NCBI GenBank assembly: GCA_030762895.1
Contig: CM061066.1
Location: 120,622,715-120,686,714 of the forward strand
DNA: 64,000 nt
Direction of reading: 5' to 3'
From: Sophora flavescens
Taxonomy: Eukaryota; Streptophyta; Magnoliopsida; Fabales; Fabaceae
Part shown: in pieces, positions 21,700-32,670 of the stretch
Numbering within the stretch: the first letter of the stretch is position 1
How the letters are laid out: each line of letters begins with the position of its first letter
Notes under the pieces: model-generated
Database searches by the model: none
Seen by the model: the letters and a program-made list of their open reading frames with translations, nothing else
Told to the model about the DNA's origin: nothing
Made by a program: the position numbers and the translations under genes

Positions 21700-23359
21700 T
21701 TGCAGATATCCTTAATAGGACAAAAAGCACACCTATCATGGTACCTGGACAGTGGCTGCTCACGACACATGACAGGAGAAAAGTCGATGTTCCTATACCT
21801 CCAACCTAAAGAAGGTGGACATGTTACCTTTGGTGGAAATCAAAGAGGAAAGGTCATCGGAATAGGTAAAATTGGTGGGAAATCACCTCTACCATCTATC
21901 TCTAACGTTCTGTTAGTTGAAGGATTAAGACATAATCTGCTAAGCATAAGTCAATTATTGGAACGAGATGGGTATTCAGAAACAAGCTTGATGAATATGG
22001 AAAGGTAGTCAGAAACAAAGCAAGGTTAGTAGCTCAAGGCTATAATCAACAAGAAGGTATTGACTACACTGAAACTTTTGTACTAGTAGCTAGAATAGAA
22101 GCAACTCGTATACTTATGTCATATGCTACACAACATCAAATCACCTTATTTCAAATGGATGTTGAAAGTGCAATTCTAAATGGAATTATTGAAAAAGAGG
22201 TATATGTTAAGCAACCACCTGGATTTTAGGATAGTGACAAACCAAATCATGTCTATAAGCTTAAGAAAGCTCTCTATGGATTAAAACAAGCACCTAGAGC
22301 TTGGTATGACAGACTAAGTTCTTTTCTTATGAAAAATGATTTCATTAGAGGAAAAGTAGATACAACTCTCTTTAGAAAAAGTTCTAAAAAGGATTTCATT
22401 ATAGTACAAATCTATGTTGATGATATCATATTCGGTGCTACTAATGAAAAGCTCTGCAAAGAGTACTCCAAGCTTATGCAGAATGAATTTGAAATGAGCA
22501 TGATGGGAGGATTGAAGTTCTTCCTTGGTTTGCAAATCAAACAGATAAATGATGGAATTTACATCCATCAACAAAAATATACCAAGGATATCTCAAAGAA
22601 ATACAAGCTGGATACAGCTAAACCGATGAAAACTCCTATGGAAGCAAATGCAAAATTAGTCAAAGATGAGGAAGGTAAAAAGGTAGATCAAACTACTTAC
22701 AGAGGTATGATTGGTTCTGTCTTGTACTTAACTTCAAGTAGACCTGATATTCAATTCAGTGTCTATATGTGTGCGAGATTCCAATCAGATCCTAGAGAAT
22801 CACATCTCAAGGCTGTCAAAAGAATATTTAGATATTTGCTTGGAACCACTAATCTTGGTTTGATGTATTTAAGAACACAAGAATATATATTAGTAGGATT
22901 CTGTGATGCTGATTATGCTGGAGATAGAGTAGAAAGAAAAAGCACAAGTGGATGATGTCAATTCATTGGAGCAAGCTTAGTCTCTTGGACAAGCAAAAGA
23001 CAAAATACAATTGCTCTGTCCACTATAGAAGCAGATACATTTCATCTGCAAGCTGTTGTTCACAACTCTTATGGGTAAAACATCAACTTGAAGATTATTC
23101 TATCTTTGAACATAATATATCTGTTTGGTGTGATAATTCTAGTGCTATCTGTTTATCTAAGAATCCCATTCAACATTCTAAGGCTAAGCACATAGAAATT
23201 AAACATCATTTCATAAGAGACTATGTTCAAAAATGTGTTTTTGATATTAAGTTTGTTAAAACTGAAAATCAGTGGACTCATATATTAACTAAACCCTTAG
23301 CTCAAGATAGATTCACTTATATTAGAGATAATCTGAATATGCATTTCATAAATGAATAA
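21700..23359 (+). pseudogene. Copia copy A: protease, RT and RNase H, integrase deleted
   Basis: Protease with intact active site WYLDSGCSRHMTG (around 21742) leads to KSPLPSISNVLLVEGLRHNL and then, near 21985, directly into the RT start NKLDEYGKVVRNKARLVAQG. The whole integrase is deleted at this join. RT continues with VYKLKKALYGLKQAPRAWYD, an intact catalytic box QIYVDDIIFG and GGLKFFLGLQI, and is interrupted by stops at ~22229 and 22953. RNase H follows with a frame shift: SVWCDNSSAICLSKNPIQHS, KAKHIEIKHHFI, QWTHILTKPLAQDRF, with the final stop at 23357. It is non-autonomous. Confidence 0.85.
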
Positions 23360-23369
23360 TGCATCTGCT

Positions 23370-24167
23370 CTTCTATGAAGCGTCTGCTGACGAGTACTAT
23401 TTACTGAGACTTTACATTGCAATTATCTAAAATGTTTTTGAATTCACAATGTTTTGTCTTTATTATGTCTCAATTGCTCTTTTCTGAAACCTCTTTCTTT
23501 AAAACCTGAGGTCTGCTCTCTTGAGTATAAATAGAAGACTTTGAAGACCATTGAAGACACACACCTGAATACATTAACACACGCATTCAATACTCTCAAG
23601 CATTCAAAGCTCTCTTAAGTTCTTCATAGAAAACTTTTCTGCTCAAATCATTTGTATTTATTGAGAAGTCTTTATTGCGATCTCACCTACCTTAAATACT
23701 TATTCACTCTGTCACTCGGTAGATCAGTAAAGTTGTAATCCGTGAAGCTGCTGCTTCATTCAAACTTTTACTGTTTGTAGAGCCTAAAGAGGCTTGCTGA
23801 AAGAATGCTTGTTTGAGCCTGGAGAGGCTAGGTGTGCAAACAATACTTGTAGTTGAGCCTGCGGAGTCTAGGTGTGCAAATAATACCTTATGTAACCCGA
23901 TCAGCTATAGTGCAAATACTTGGTGAAGCCAAGGACTAGACGTAGCCCAAGGTTTGGGGTGAAAAAGTATAAATCTGTGTCTTCTTTTCTTAGTTTAATC
24001 TTTTCAGTTTGCTTTGCTTTAATTGTGCTAACTGGGTTGGAAAGTGAATCTGCTTTTTATTATCAGACGCATCTTTGTGTATTATAGGTCAAACTGTAAT
24101 GTTTTTTCAAAATGTATTTAAAACACAATCCAACCCCCCTTCTAGTGTTTTATATCTGTTCATTTCA
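23370..24167 (+). repeat. Shared copia LTR between copies A and B
   Basis: The LTR follows the pol stop and ends GTTTTATATCTGTTCATTTCA at 24167. A TATA-like TGAGTATAAATAGAAG lies near 23522. The exact start is unresolved because no clear polypurine tract is visible. It serves as 3' LTR for copy A and 5' LTR for copy B. Confidence 0.75.
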
Positions 24168-24169
24168 GT

Positions 24170-24181
24170 TGGTACCAGAAC
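24170..24181 (+). other. Primer-binding site of copia copy B
   Basis: TGGTACCAGAAC, two bases after the LTR, resembles the initiator-tRNA-Met site TGGTATCAGAGC used by copia elements. Confidence 0.7.
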
Positions 24182-24240
24182 TCAACCTCTAGGTTGAGCA
24201 CTTAACAGTGTTGAGGAAAGATCCCGTTGAACAGGCATTA

Positions 24241-25392
24241 TGATGGCTGGAGCTAGCACAAGCGGGAGCAACTCTGGAGAAGGAGCATCTATGGCTACTC
24301 CTCCATACTTTAATGATTAAAACTACATCTATTGGAAAGAAACATTTCAATGGTTCATCATGTTAATAAATTCTAATTTATGGGATATTATCACTGATGG
24401 TCCCTACATTCCAAAGAATGATGATAACACCGATATACCTAAAGCTCAGTGGATTGTTATAGAAAAGACTAAGTGGGAGCTAAATCATAAAGTAAGGTAT
24501 TCCTTGATGTGTGCACTCAGTCAGGAAGAATTTGAAAAGATCCATGAGTGTGGATCTGCTAAGGAAATCTGGGATACTCTTGAAGTAACTCATGAAGGAA
24601 CAACAAAAGTGAAAGAAACCAAGATAAGCATGCTTGTACGAAAGTATGAGTTATTTACTATGGAAGAAAGAGAAAGCATTGCTCAGATGATAGGAAGATT
24701 TCAGACTATCACAAATAATCCGATGTCACTGGGAAAAATATACAGCAATGATGAGAAAGTTGGCAAAATTCTAAAAATTCTACCCAAACAGTGGAGACCT
24801 CTGGTTACAACAATAACTCAAGCCAAAGATCTCACAACTCTTCAAATGAGCGATCTTCTTGGAACTTTACAAGTTTATGAGCAGGAGTTGAATGAAGATA
24901 GCTCAAATAAGAAAGGAAAGACTATTGCTCTCAAGGTAGAGAAAGGATCTTCAAAAGCTCTAAAGGTTGAAGAATCAAATCAAGAGTCAGACACCTCTGA
25001 AGAAGACTCGGACAGTGATGATTAAATGTCATTACTGACTAGAAAAGTGAGGAAGTTATGGAAGAAGAAGAATTTCAGAAAGGATAAACCTTTAAAGAAG
25101 TTCAATAAAGAAAAACTCTTCAAAGAAAACAATAGTTCTGACAAAAGTACTATTGTATGCTATGAATGTAAGAAGCCAGGACACTTCAAATCTGAATGTC
25201 CTTAGTTGCAAAAGCAACCCTTCAAAAAATCCTACAAAAAGAAAAAGAAATGGATGACGGCAACTTGGGAAGATCTTGATGACAGTTCATCTGATGAAGA
25301 TGCAGAAGGCGAAGAGGCAAATCTATGTATTATGTCAGATGCTGACTCGGACTGAGTTAATTTCTAATTTTAAGGATTTGCAAGATGCCTAT
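24241..25392 (+). pseudogene. Copia copy B: Gag, N-terminal and central parts
   Basis: An ATG at 24241 opens MMAGASTSGSNSGEGASMAT, with a stop at ~24319. The long open part 24360-25024 encodes the UBN2-type core (WDTLEVTHEGTTKVKETK, LLGTLQVYEQELNEDSSNKK). After a stop at 25022 the zinc knuckle CYECKKPGHFKSECP is intact (~25160-25200), then KKSYKKKKKW and an acidic stretch. The frame is cut at 25392 by an Ogre-type solo LTR and resumes at 28221. It is clearly the same family as copy A. Confidence 0.85.
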
Positions 25393-28215
25393 TGTAGCGA
25401 CCAAAAAAAAGGACAAGTTTTTCCTTTTAGAGAGAAAACATGGAGTCGCCACCAACTTTATTTGATTTCATGGAAGTTGGAAAACCCCTTTAAGAAAAAG
25501 CTTTGGGTTCGGGAGTCGATTATGTCAAGGGAAGGCATGGAGACCTAACCCCACGGCACCTTAGAACATCCATAAAAATGGTTACCCGAAATTAGTTGTG
25601 TAAATTATTAATAACTTTGAAAATATTTGTTTTACCCCAAAAAAACGTGTTTTAAGAAAGAAACATATTTAGTTGTGAAATTTTTTATTGAACCTATGTG
25701 AGGTCGAACATGGCACGTAAGTCCACAGAGCAACCTCAAAATCTGAAGGGTTGAACATGACACTTGTCATAGGGCAACCCAAGAAATAAGATTGTTTTAA
25801 TCAAGTGATCATTCTCTATTTTTATGTAAAATAAATAATTTTACCTCTTGAAAATGGGACAGAAATGAAACGTAGAAATGAAACTTTTTACTAACTTATT
25901 CAGTGAACAGAGGCACAGAAAAATAAGAATGTCAAGAGAAACTTATAAATAATATCAACAAAGAGAACAAGGATTACCAAATGAGAGCAGAATAACAATG
26001 ACTTTGTTTCCTCCCAGTGGTAAGATCTCAAGATCAAAACCTTTACATTTCAATCTCACTGACTCTTTTTAACTCTTCCTTCTTAACCACTCTAATAATA
26101 GAGAAGAGAAAAAGCTCAGATTTCTAATCTCTTTTCTTCACCAAGAAAATGTTAGATAAAATCTCTCTCCTCTTCCTCTCCCTTTGTATCTTTCCTCTCT
26201 ATCTCCTCTCTGATTTTTCGTTCTCCCTCTAAAGAAAATCTTCTCCCCCCCAAAAAATCTCCCCCCTCTTCTGTTTCCGCCCCCCCCCCCCCTTTATAGA
26301 TGAAGGAGAGGGCTTCATGCTTCTTCTTACCCCGTGGCTTCAAGGTTGGTCTTCACGTAATCCAAGGCTTGGGTGGTTCTGAGCAGCAGTGGCGTGTTTG
26401 ATGGGGGCGGCGCGAGCAGCAGAAAGGAGGTGATTTGATGTGAAGGTTGCGTGTTTGAAGAGAGAAGGAGATGAGGGGTTTTGTCTGATGTGTAATATGG
26501 GTTTTTTAGGGTTAGGAGTGGGGTTGCTGGGTTAAAACGAGGGAGGAGATGAGGAAGAAGAAGGACCAATGGGTAGAGGAGGAAAAGAGGTCTTGTCTGA
26601 TGTGTAAAATAGGGTTTTTTAGGGTTAGGAGAAGCAACTCAATCTCCTTTCATTTTTTGTTGATTGCCCTTTTCTCCTTCTTTTCTTCGTCCTTACTTCA
26701 TTATCTTTTTCTTCTTCTTTCTTTATTCTTTAGCCTCCAGCTTGAAAATAAAATTGTAGTGGACGGAGTCTCTTCGTCCAACAGAAACTTAGATATGCAA
26801 AAGTAGATATACACTGGACAGACCTCCTCGTCCATCAAGATTTTAAACATGCAATGGACGGATCCTCCTCGTCCAACAGAAAATTAGATGTGCAATAGAC
26901 GGCCTACTCGTCCAACAGAAACTTAAATATGCAATGGACGGAACCTCTTCATCAGAGAATTAAATGCAATGGACTGGACGCGTTCAATAGCAAATGCATC
27001 GTAAATGGACCAGACACATCCAACATAAAATACAATGCAATGGACTGGACGCGTTCAATGCAATTCCAACAAAATATGCAATGCAAATGGACTGGATGCG
27101 TTCAACAGCAAATGCATCGTAAATGGACCAGACGCGTCCAACATAAAATACAATGCAATGGACTGGACGCGTTCAATGCAATTCCAACAAAATATGCAAT
27201 GCAAATGGACTGGACGCGTTCAATGGCAAATGCATTGGAATGGACGGGACCACCCCGTCCAACAACAAGTGAAATGGACTGGACGGGACCACCCCATCCA
27301 TCAGCAAGTCCAAGGTAATGGACTGGACGGGACCACCCAGTCCAACAGCAAGTCCAATGTAATGGACGAGACCTCCCCGTCCAACAACAAATACAATGCA
27401 ATGGACTGGACGAGACCACCCCGTCCAACAGCAAGTGCAATGGACTGGACTGGACCTCGTCCCACAGCAAGCCTAATCCAACGGAGGGGACCACCCCGTC
27501 CAACAGCAAGTGCAATGGACTGGACTGGGCCGCGTCCAACAGCAAGTCCAATGCAATAGACTGGACGGGATCACCCTGTCCAACAGCAAGTGTGATGGAC
27601 TGGACTGGACTGGACCTCGTCCAACAGCAAGTCCAATGCAATGGACGGGACCACCCCGTCCAACAGCAAGTCCAACGTGATGGACGGGACCACCCCGTCC
27701 TACAGCAAATTAGTGGATTGGACTGGACCTCGTCCAACAGCAAGTCCAATGCAATGGACGGGACCACCCCGTCCAACAGCAAGTGTAATGGACTGGACTG
27801 GACTACGTCCAACAGCAAGTCCAACGCAATGGACGGGACCACCCCGGCCCAACAAGAAGTCAATGCAATGGGCGGACCACCCCGTCCAACAAAGAAGTGC
27901 AATGGACGGGCGGACCTCGCCCAACAAAGAAGTCCAATGCAATGGGCGGGACCACTCAGTCCAACAAGCAAGTGCAATGGATCTGGCCGACTCGCCCAAC
28001 AAAGAAGTCCAATGCAATGGACCGGAACACCCCGTCCAACAGCAAGTGCAATGGACTGGACTGGACCGTGTCCAACAGCAAATTAGTTTTGAGCCCCCTC
28101 CTTTCTTCATTTTTTTCTTTTTTTCTTTTTTCTCTCTTCACTATTATTATTAGTCTCCTTGAAATATAATATCATAAAAATTAGAATAAAAGACGGACAA
28201 AAATGGGTGTTCACA
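25393..28215 (+). mobile_element. Ogre/Tat-type solo LTR (2.8 kb)
   Basis: It starts TGTAGCGACC, ends GGTGTTCACA, and is flanked by the exact duplication CCTAT (25388-25392, 28216-28220). Removing it restores the Gag text GATGCCTATGATGAATT seen (with one change) in copy A. The conserved GGAGTCGCCACC near 25442 is typical of Ogre/Tat LTRs in legumes. No internal domain is present. The interior holds a poly-C run (26280-26292) and a 1.3-kb minisatellite. Confidence 0.85.
26758..28086 (+). repeat. GC-rich minisatellite built of palindromic GGACGGG...CCCGTCC units
   Basis: Roughly 30 imperfect units of 30-45 bp carry ATGGACGGGACCACC and CCGTCCAACAGCAAGT phrases. Each unit is a short inverted repeat (GGACGGG-ACCAC-CCCGTCC). 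Early units (26758-26960) are AT-richer (GGACGGATCCTCCTCGTCC); later ones are more regular. Because the unit is open in many frames, long ORFs appear on both strands (e.g. 27102-27977 minus); these are repeat artefacts, not genes. Confidence 0.85.
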
Positions 28216-28424
28216 CCTATGATGAATTGATTGTGGAATCAAACTGTTTAACTAAGGCTTTTAGAACACTTAAGAGGTAATATGTGAAACTCCTTAAAAA
28301 GCATGAACATAAGACTCAAGAGTGTGACAAACTGTCTCATGAAAACAATAAGCTTAAAGCTGAAAAGCTTAAGGCTAAGATCATAGCTGAGACGCCACAA
28401 TCTGAAGTTGTCAAACTTCAACTG
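28216..28424 (+). pseudogene. Copia copy B: resumed Gag remnant
   Basis: Continues the coiled-coil part of Gag (KHEHKTQECDKLSHENNKLK) in line with copy A 21150-21360, then is joined near 28420 to the LTR's 3' end. All of pol is lost. Confidence 0.8.
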
Positions 28425-28556
28425 GGTTGGAAAGTAAATCTGTTTTTTATTATCAGACGCATCTTTGTGTCTTATAGGTCAAACTGCAACGTTTTTCAAA
28501 AAGTATTTAAAACACAATTCAACCCCCCTTCTAGTGTTTTATATATGTTCATTTCA
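28421..28556 (+). repeat. Truncated 3' LTR of copia copy B
   Basis: ACTGGGTTGGAAAGTAAATC to TATATATGTTCATTTCA matches the last ~135 bases of the LTR ending at 24167. The join with Gag occurs at a short AAC/ACT overlap, pointing to illegitimate recombination. Confidence 0.8.
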
Positions 28557-28818
28557 GTTACCTTAATTAGGAGGATTGTGTTCGTGTTACCTTAATATTT
28601 ATTTATCGATAATATTTTATAATCCTACTATTTTTAGTATACAAAATAAATTTCCAAATAAAAATTGTATTATATCATTTATACGTTTTTTTTACAAGGT
28701 TTGTACTTTTATTTATTAATTTCACATTTAACTTAACCATATATTGGATTTTCAAATAATATGAAATTATATCGCTAATGTTTATTGCACCTGTGCATCG
28801 CACGGGACTATCGTCTAG
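28557..28818 (+). mobile_element. Helitron-like 3' end
   Basis: The sequence ends with a hairpin CCTGTGC-ATC-GCACGGG (28790-28806), eight bases, then CTAG (28815-28818) followed by T. A short hairpin just before CTRR is the standard Helitron 3' terminus. The 5' TC end is not identified; the body may be truncated by the copia insertion. Confidence 0.45.
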
Positions 28819-28964
28819 TTTTAAAAATATGAAAATGTGCAGAGGCCAATTGTAATTTGTAAAAGGTATATTTTATGTTTTTTTGTCATGATAATATGTG
28901 TTTTGTGTGATGGACATGGGTGTAATTGGAGATTTGGTGAGAGTGAAAATTAGTTTTGTTCTAA

Positions 28965-29926
28965 TTTTGATATCATTTTCCATATTCTTAATTAATATAT
29001 TATATATAACTTTTGTTCTCATTCCAATCTTAGAAAATCAACTAAAATGAGTCATTGCAAGCAAATTAGCTAATTAAAACTCCTAGTTTTTTTTAATTAG
29101 AAAAGGAGATTTTAATCATTTTTTCACCCTTTTAGATATATATTTTTCAGTTATTTTTCTTTATTTTTAGAAGAGGGAATGTTTTTACTTGATTTATTCT
29201 TTAATAATTTCGAGCCTCAAAGAAAAAAAACAATTGAAAGCCCACTACCACATGAGAATTAACTCTAGGCCAAGTAGAAAGATTTTTTTCAAAGTTTTTC
29301 TTAAGGAATTGGGCCTACTATATTGACCCGAATGACCTTCTTCCACACCACACAAAATCAACCCTACACAAATTACTTTATGGCTGCAACTGGCAACGTA
29401 ACAGTACTCAATGCGGCGGAGTTTTGACGATGCGCCGATGGACGGTGGTTCGTGGCTGGTACATGCTATGCGATGGAGTGGCTCCGTCGTCATGCCTTCT
29501 GGTTCGTGGCTGTGATGGACTTGCGCCGGTGGAGGAGCTCGCATCTTCTGGATCTGTGGCAGCGTTCGGAGGGGCTCGTAATGGATTGTCGTATTCGCAG
29601 TAGGAGCGACTAAGGACAAGTTGTAACAGGTTCATTGTGGCAGAGCTGGACTAATGGTGGTTGCACACATTTTCACTCCGGTGAAGTGGTGGTGCTGCAG
29701 ATGGGGGATGAAGGTGATGAAGGGATTTAATTTTTATTTTTGCAAGCAAGTCCTTTTTGGGTTAAAGTTAAAAGAGAAAAATTGGTGGGACTTTTAAACA
29801 AATAGTAATAGGCTGTTTAAGTCAAAGATGAGGTGTTATACTAAATGGAGTTGACATTATCTTATTAGGCCACCTAAGCAGGGCAAATGTTACCTAAAAA
29901 ATTTACTTGGAAACAGAGAATTCACC
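28965..29926 (-). repeat. Right long terminal inverted repeat of the Mutator-like element
   Basis: Reverse-complement partner of 19141-20108, with moderate divergence and small indels, ending GAGAATTCACC before the TTTATATAT duplication. From 29936 to 30209 no feature is recognised. Confidence 0.85.
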
Positions 29927-30319
29927 TTTATATATACATATCTTCACTATAAAAAATTTATGATACTAATTCATATGGTTCAACCAGTGACTCATCGATT
30001 CGACCAGTGACCCATCTACCCAGTATTCTGATCGAGTCGATGGTCGGTCTAGGTTTAATAACACTGGAACACTGGTACCCGCAATGATCCATCTCCTCTC
30101 TTTCTTTTCACACTTGAAAACTTAATATTTTCACAATGAACATCTATAGAAACAAAGAAAAAATAACCCAAAAAAATGAATTTTTCTCTCAAATCTAGGG
30201 ATTAAAAGGTAAAATGCAACACCTCGTTTTCCGTATAAGTGTTTTGTGTGTGCTTTGTTTGTTAAGAAGGTTTAGAGTGGGCTATGTGGGGTTTTTAAGT
30301 TAAAGTCCCTTCCTGATGC

Positions 30320-30520
30320 ATGAGCACGCCCGTGCTCATGTGTCAGCATGCCCGTGCTTGAGCACGTGCCTTGTGGCTTCCTGAGCCACAAGCACGACCG
30401 TGCTCAATAAGGAGCACGGCCGTGCTCAATAGGGAGCACGACTGTGCTTAGGTGCAAGCACGTCTCGCTGACGCTATGTCAAGCATGATCGTGCTTAAGG
30501 GGGTGCACGACCATGCTCGG
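30320..30520. repeat. Cluster of GAGCACGGCCGTGCTC-type palindromes
   Basis: At least six variants occur, including the perfect 16-mer GAGCACGGCCGTGCTC at 30412-30427. A second cluster lies at 33450-33580 in the same LTR, beyond the nested LTR. They could be protein-binding sites or hairpins in the LTR transcript. Confidence 0.85.
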
Positions 30521-30681
30521 TGCAAAATCTATATATAGATAGTGAGCAGCGAGGGTTACGAGTGAAACCCTCAAAATTGGCACTTTAGGCAATCCTAAGT
30601 GTGACGACAGCCTCTCTCGTTCTTCCCCTTTGAACCCAATCATTGTTTGGTGTTCCGTTCGTAGTTTAGAGAGTACAATCA

Positions 30682-32670
30682 TGTAATGCCCTTCGTAACA
30701 ATATAACCCAAAATAAAACATAATAAAAATATAAGCAAAATAAAATAAATTTCACAAAATAAAACTGTCTAAAATAAATATCTCATAAATAATAAATAGC
30801 AATGTTAATAAATCCTTACAAAATGAATTCATTTGTCTCAAAATCGGACGTCTAATAATAAACCCAACAATAAATAAATAAACGTGTCTAGCCACAAATG
30901 GCTCCTTATTCAATAAAATACTAACCAAACTAGATAATAACTAAGAAAATTCACTAGGTCTTCAAGCCGCTTCAGTCTCAAAGGTCGTCCTCATGCTCTG
31001 AAAACAACACTTTTAATGAGATATAATCTCAGTGAATAAAACAAGTTCTAAAAAGATTTTTGCAAATAGTGTTATTCTCAGCCGGCGCGGCAACCGGAAA
31101 AACATCCATGGCACTCGTTAATTTTCAAAATAATAAATACAATAAACCTCCAAAAATAATAACATAAATTAATCAATATCAAACATTCAAACAACAAAAT
31201 CATAAAATCAACTACGATCACATCTCATTACAATTAATCACATTCACCATGCAAACTCTATGCAACGCAACTCCATGAGCATGACTCGATGATTCCCAGA
31301 ATCACTTGACTCGACTATTTGGTTCCCAGAACCGGTGTGAATCCTAGATCCACTAAGGTCTATGAGCTCATATCCATGCAATGGCGTCTCACTGCCTTCC
31401 CCATCTCAGATGGAGGTATCTAATATTCCATCCTGAATATTTTAATAATTTGATATCCTATCCCAGATGGTGATATCTCTCATCCTATTCCTGGAATAGA
31501 ATGTATATCGTCATCCCTTCCCGGAAGGTGATGACCAACTCCTAAATGTCATCCCAGATGACTATCAAGGTTTTCAAACTCTATGCGGCATTAACAATAA
31601 TATTATGTCATGCTAAGACAACACTGCAACATCATCTAACATACCAATCAACCACAACTCATGAAATCAAACATATTTATTAACAATAATTAAAGTGAGA
31701 TTTGCTACATAATTTTAAGTTTTTAACATAATGAATTAAAGTCCAAATAAAATAAATTAAAATACCTATACTAGATGAAACCTTGCGTCAGGGACATGTG
31801 ACTTTGATTCCAAATAAAAATGGTTTGACTTAATGCAAGGTGAAGTTCACGTACAGATGACCAAATGGAAATCATAAAGGTGAATTCAATTTATGTGTGG
31901 TTGGAATTGGCAATTTTACCATAAGAAATTAAATGCCCATGTGAGTAAAAGCTGTTTGGACGAAAATAAGGTTATATGACAGCATAAACGAGATATAAGA
32001 AAATGCTAGAGAATTTGTAATCAAAACAATGAATTAAGATAAAAAAAACTATTTCTTTATAAAGTCAGGGAGTTAAATCATCAAACAACATAAACATATT
32101 TTTTAGAATCTCAAATTAAGAGTCAAGAACCCTAAAATTAATTGTATCGTGAAAGTGTAAGCAAAAATATTTTTACTCACCTCTTGTACATTTTCAAAAA
32201 CTCTAAATATTGCCTAAGATGAATCCTAATGTTACACCAAGAACCTCTCCTCCCTGCTGACATCCCATAAAACGGCGCACCTTATTTTTCTTTTCTTTTC
32301 TTTGACACTAATCAGCTTTTTAAAAGCTTAGCCATATAGGTTTCTTTCTTCTTAAACCAAACCCGTTTCTACCCTATTGTAACTACTGTACTTGGTTTAG
32401 GTTTGTATATAGCTATTCTTCTTTCAAATCTTTCAACGTGTGGGCTGCTATTTTTTTTTTTTATCCGTGTAGCCCATGAAGGCAAAATCTCAATTTGAGA
32501 TTTACATGGACCCCCTCTATATGTAGTGAGTTTGACTTTATTTATTTAATATTTTTTTCAAATTCCCATTTGCCATTTTTCTTCACCTTTTACTTAAATT
32601 AATATACACTGTACCCTTTATTAAATTAACCTTTTTATTAAAATAATTATATTGGAATTAGGATGTTACA
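30682..32670 (+). mobile_element. Second gypsy-type solo LTR of the TGTAA...GTTACA family (1.99 kb)
   Basis: It starts TGTAATGCCC, ends GGATGTTACA, and is flanked by the exact duplication AATCA (30677-30681, 32671-32675). It is nested in the LTR at 30215-34764. It shares ends and the AACCGGAAAAACA region with the solo LTR at 8943-10905, but its central repeats differ (CCCAGATGG/GATGAC phrases at 31380-31570). Confidence 0.9.

Larger units (their letters stand above)
19141..29926. mobile_element. 10.8-kb Mutator-like element with ~965-bp terminal inverted repeats
   Basis: The exact 9-bp duplication TTTATATAT flanks both ends (19132-19140, 29927-29935). The left end GGTGAACTCTCTGG and the right end (reverse) GGTGAATTCTCTGT are inverted, and inverted similarity continues for almost 1 kb to GATATCAAAG (20099-20108) and its counterpart at 28965. 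These are hallmarks of Mutator-like elements with long TIRs. No MURA transposase is seen. The interior is filled by two joined copia copies (20165-28556) and a Helitron-like 3' end. Confidence 0.85.

Noticed and set aside
26152..26343. 63-codon Glu/Arg/Gly-rich ORF
   Set aside because: Lies on CT-rich LTR sequence next to a poly-C run; low complexity.
27102..27977. 291-codon minus-strand ORF and several overlapping + strand ORFs of 103-174 codons
   Set aside because: All lie in the palindromic minisatellite and read as repeated Trp/Asp/Pro/Gly phrases in every frame; products of repeat composition.
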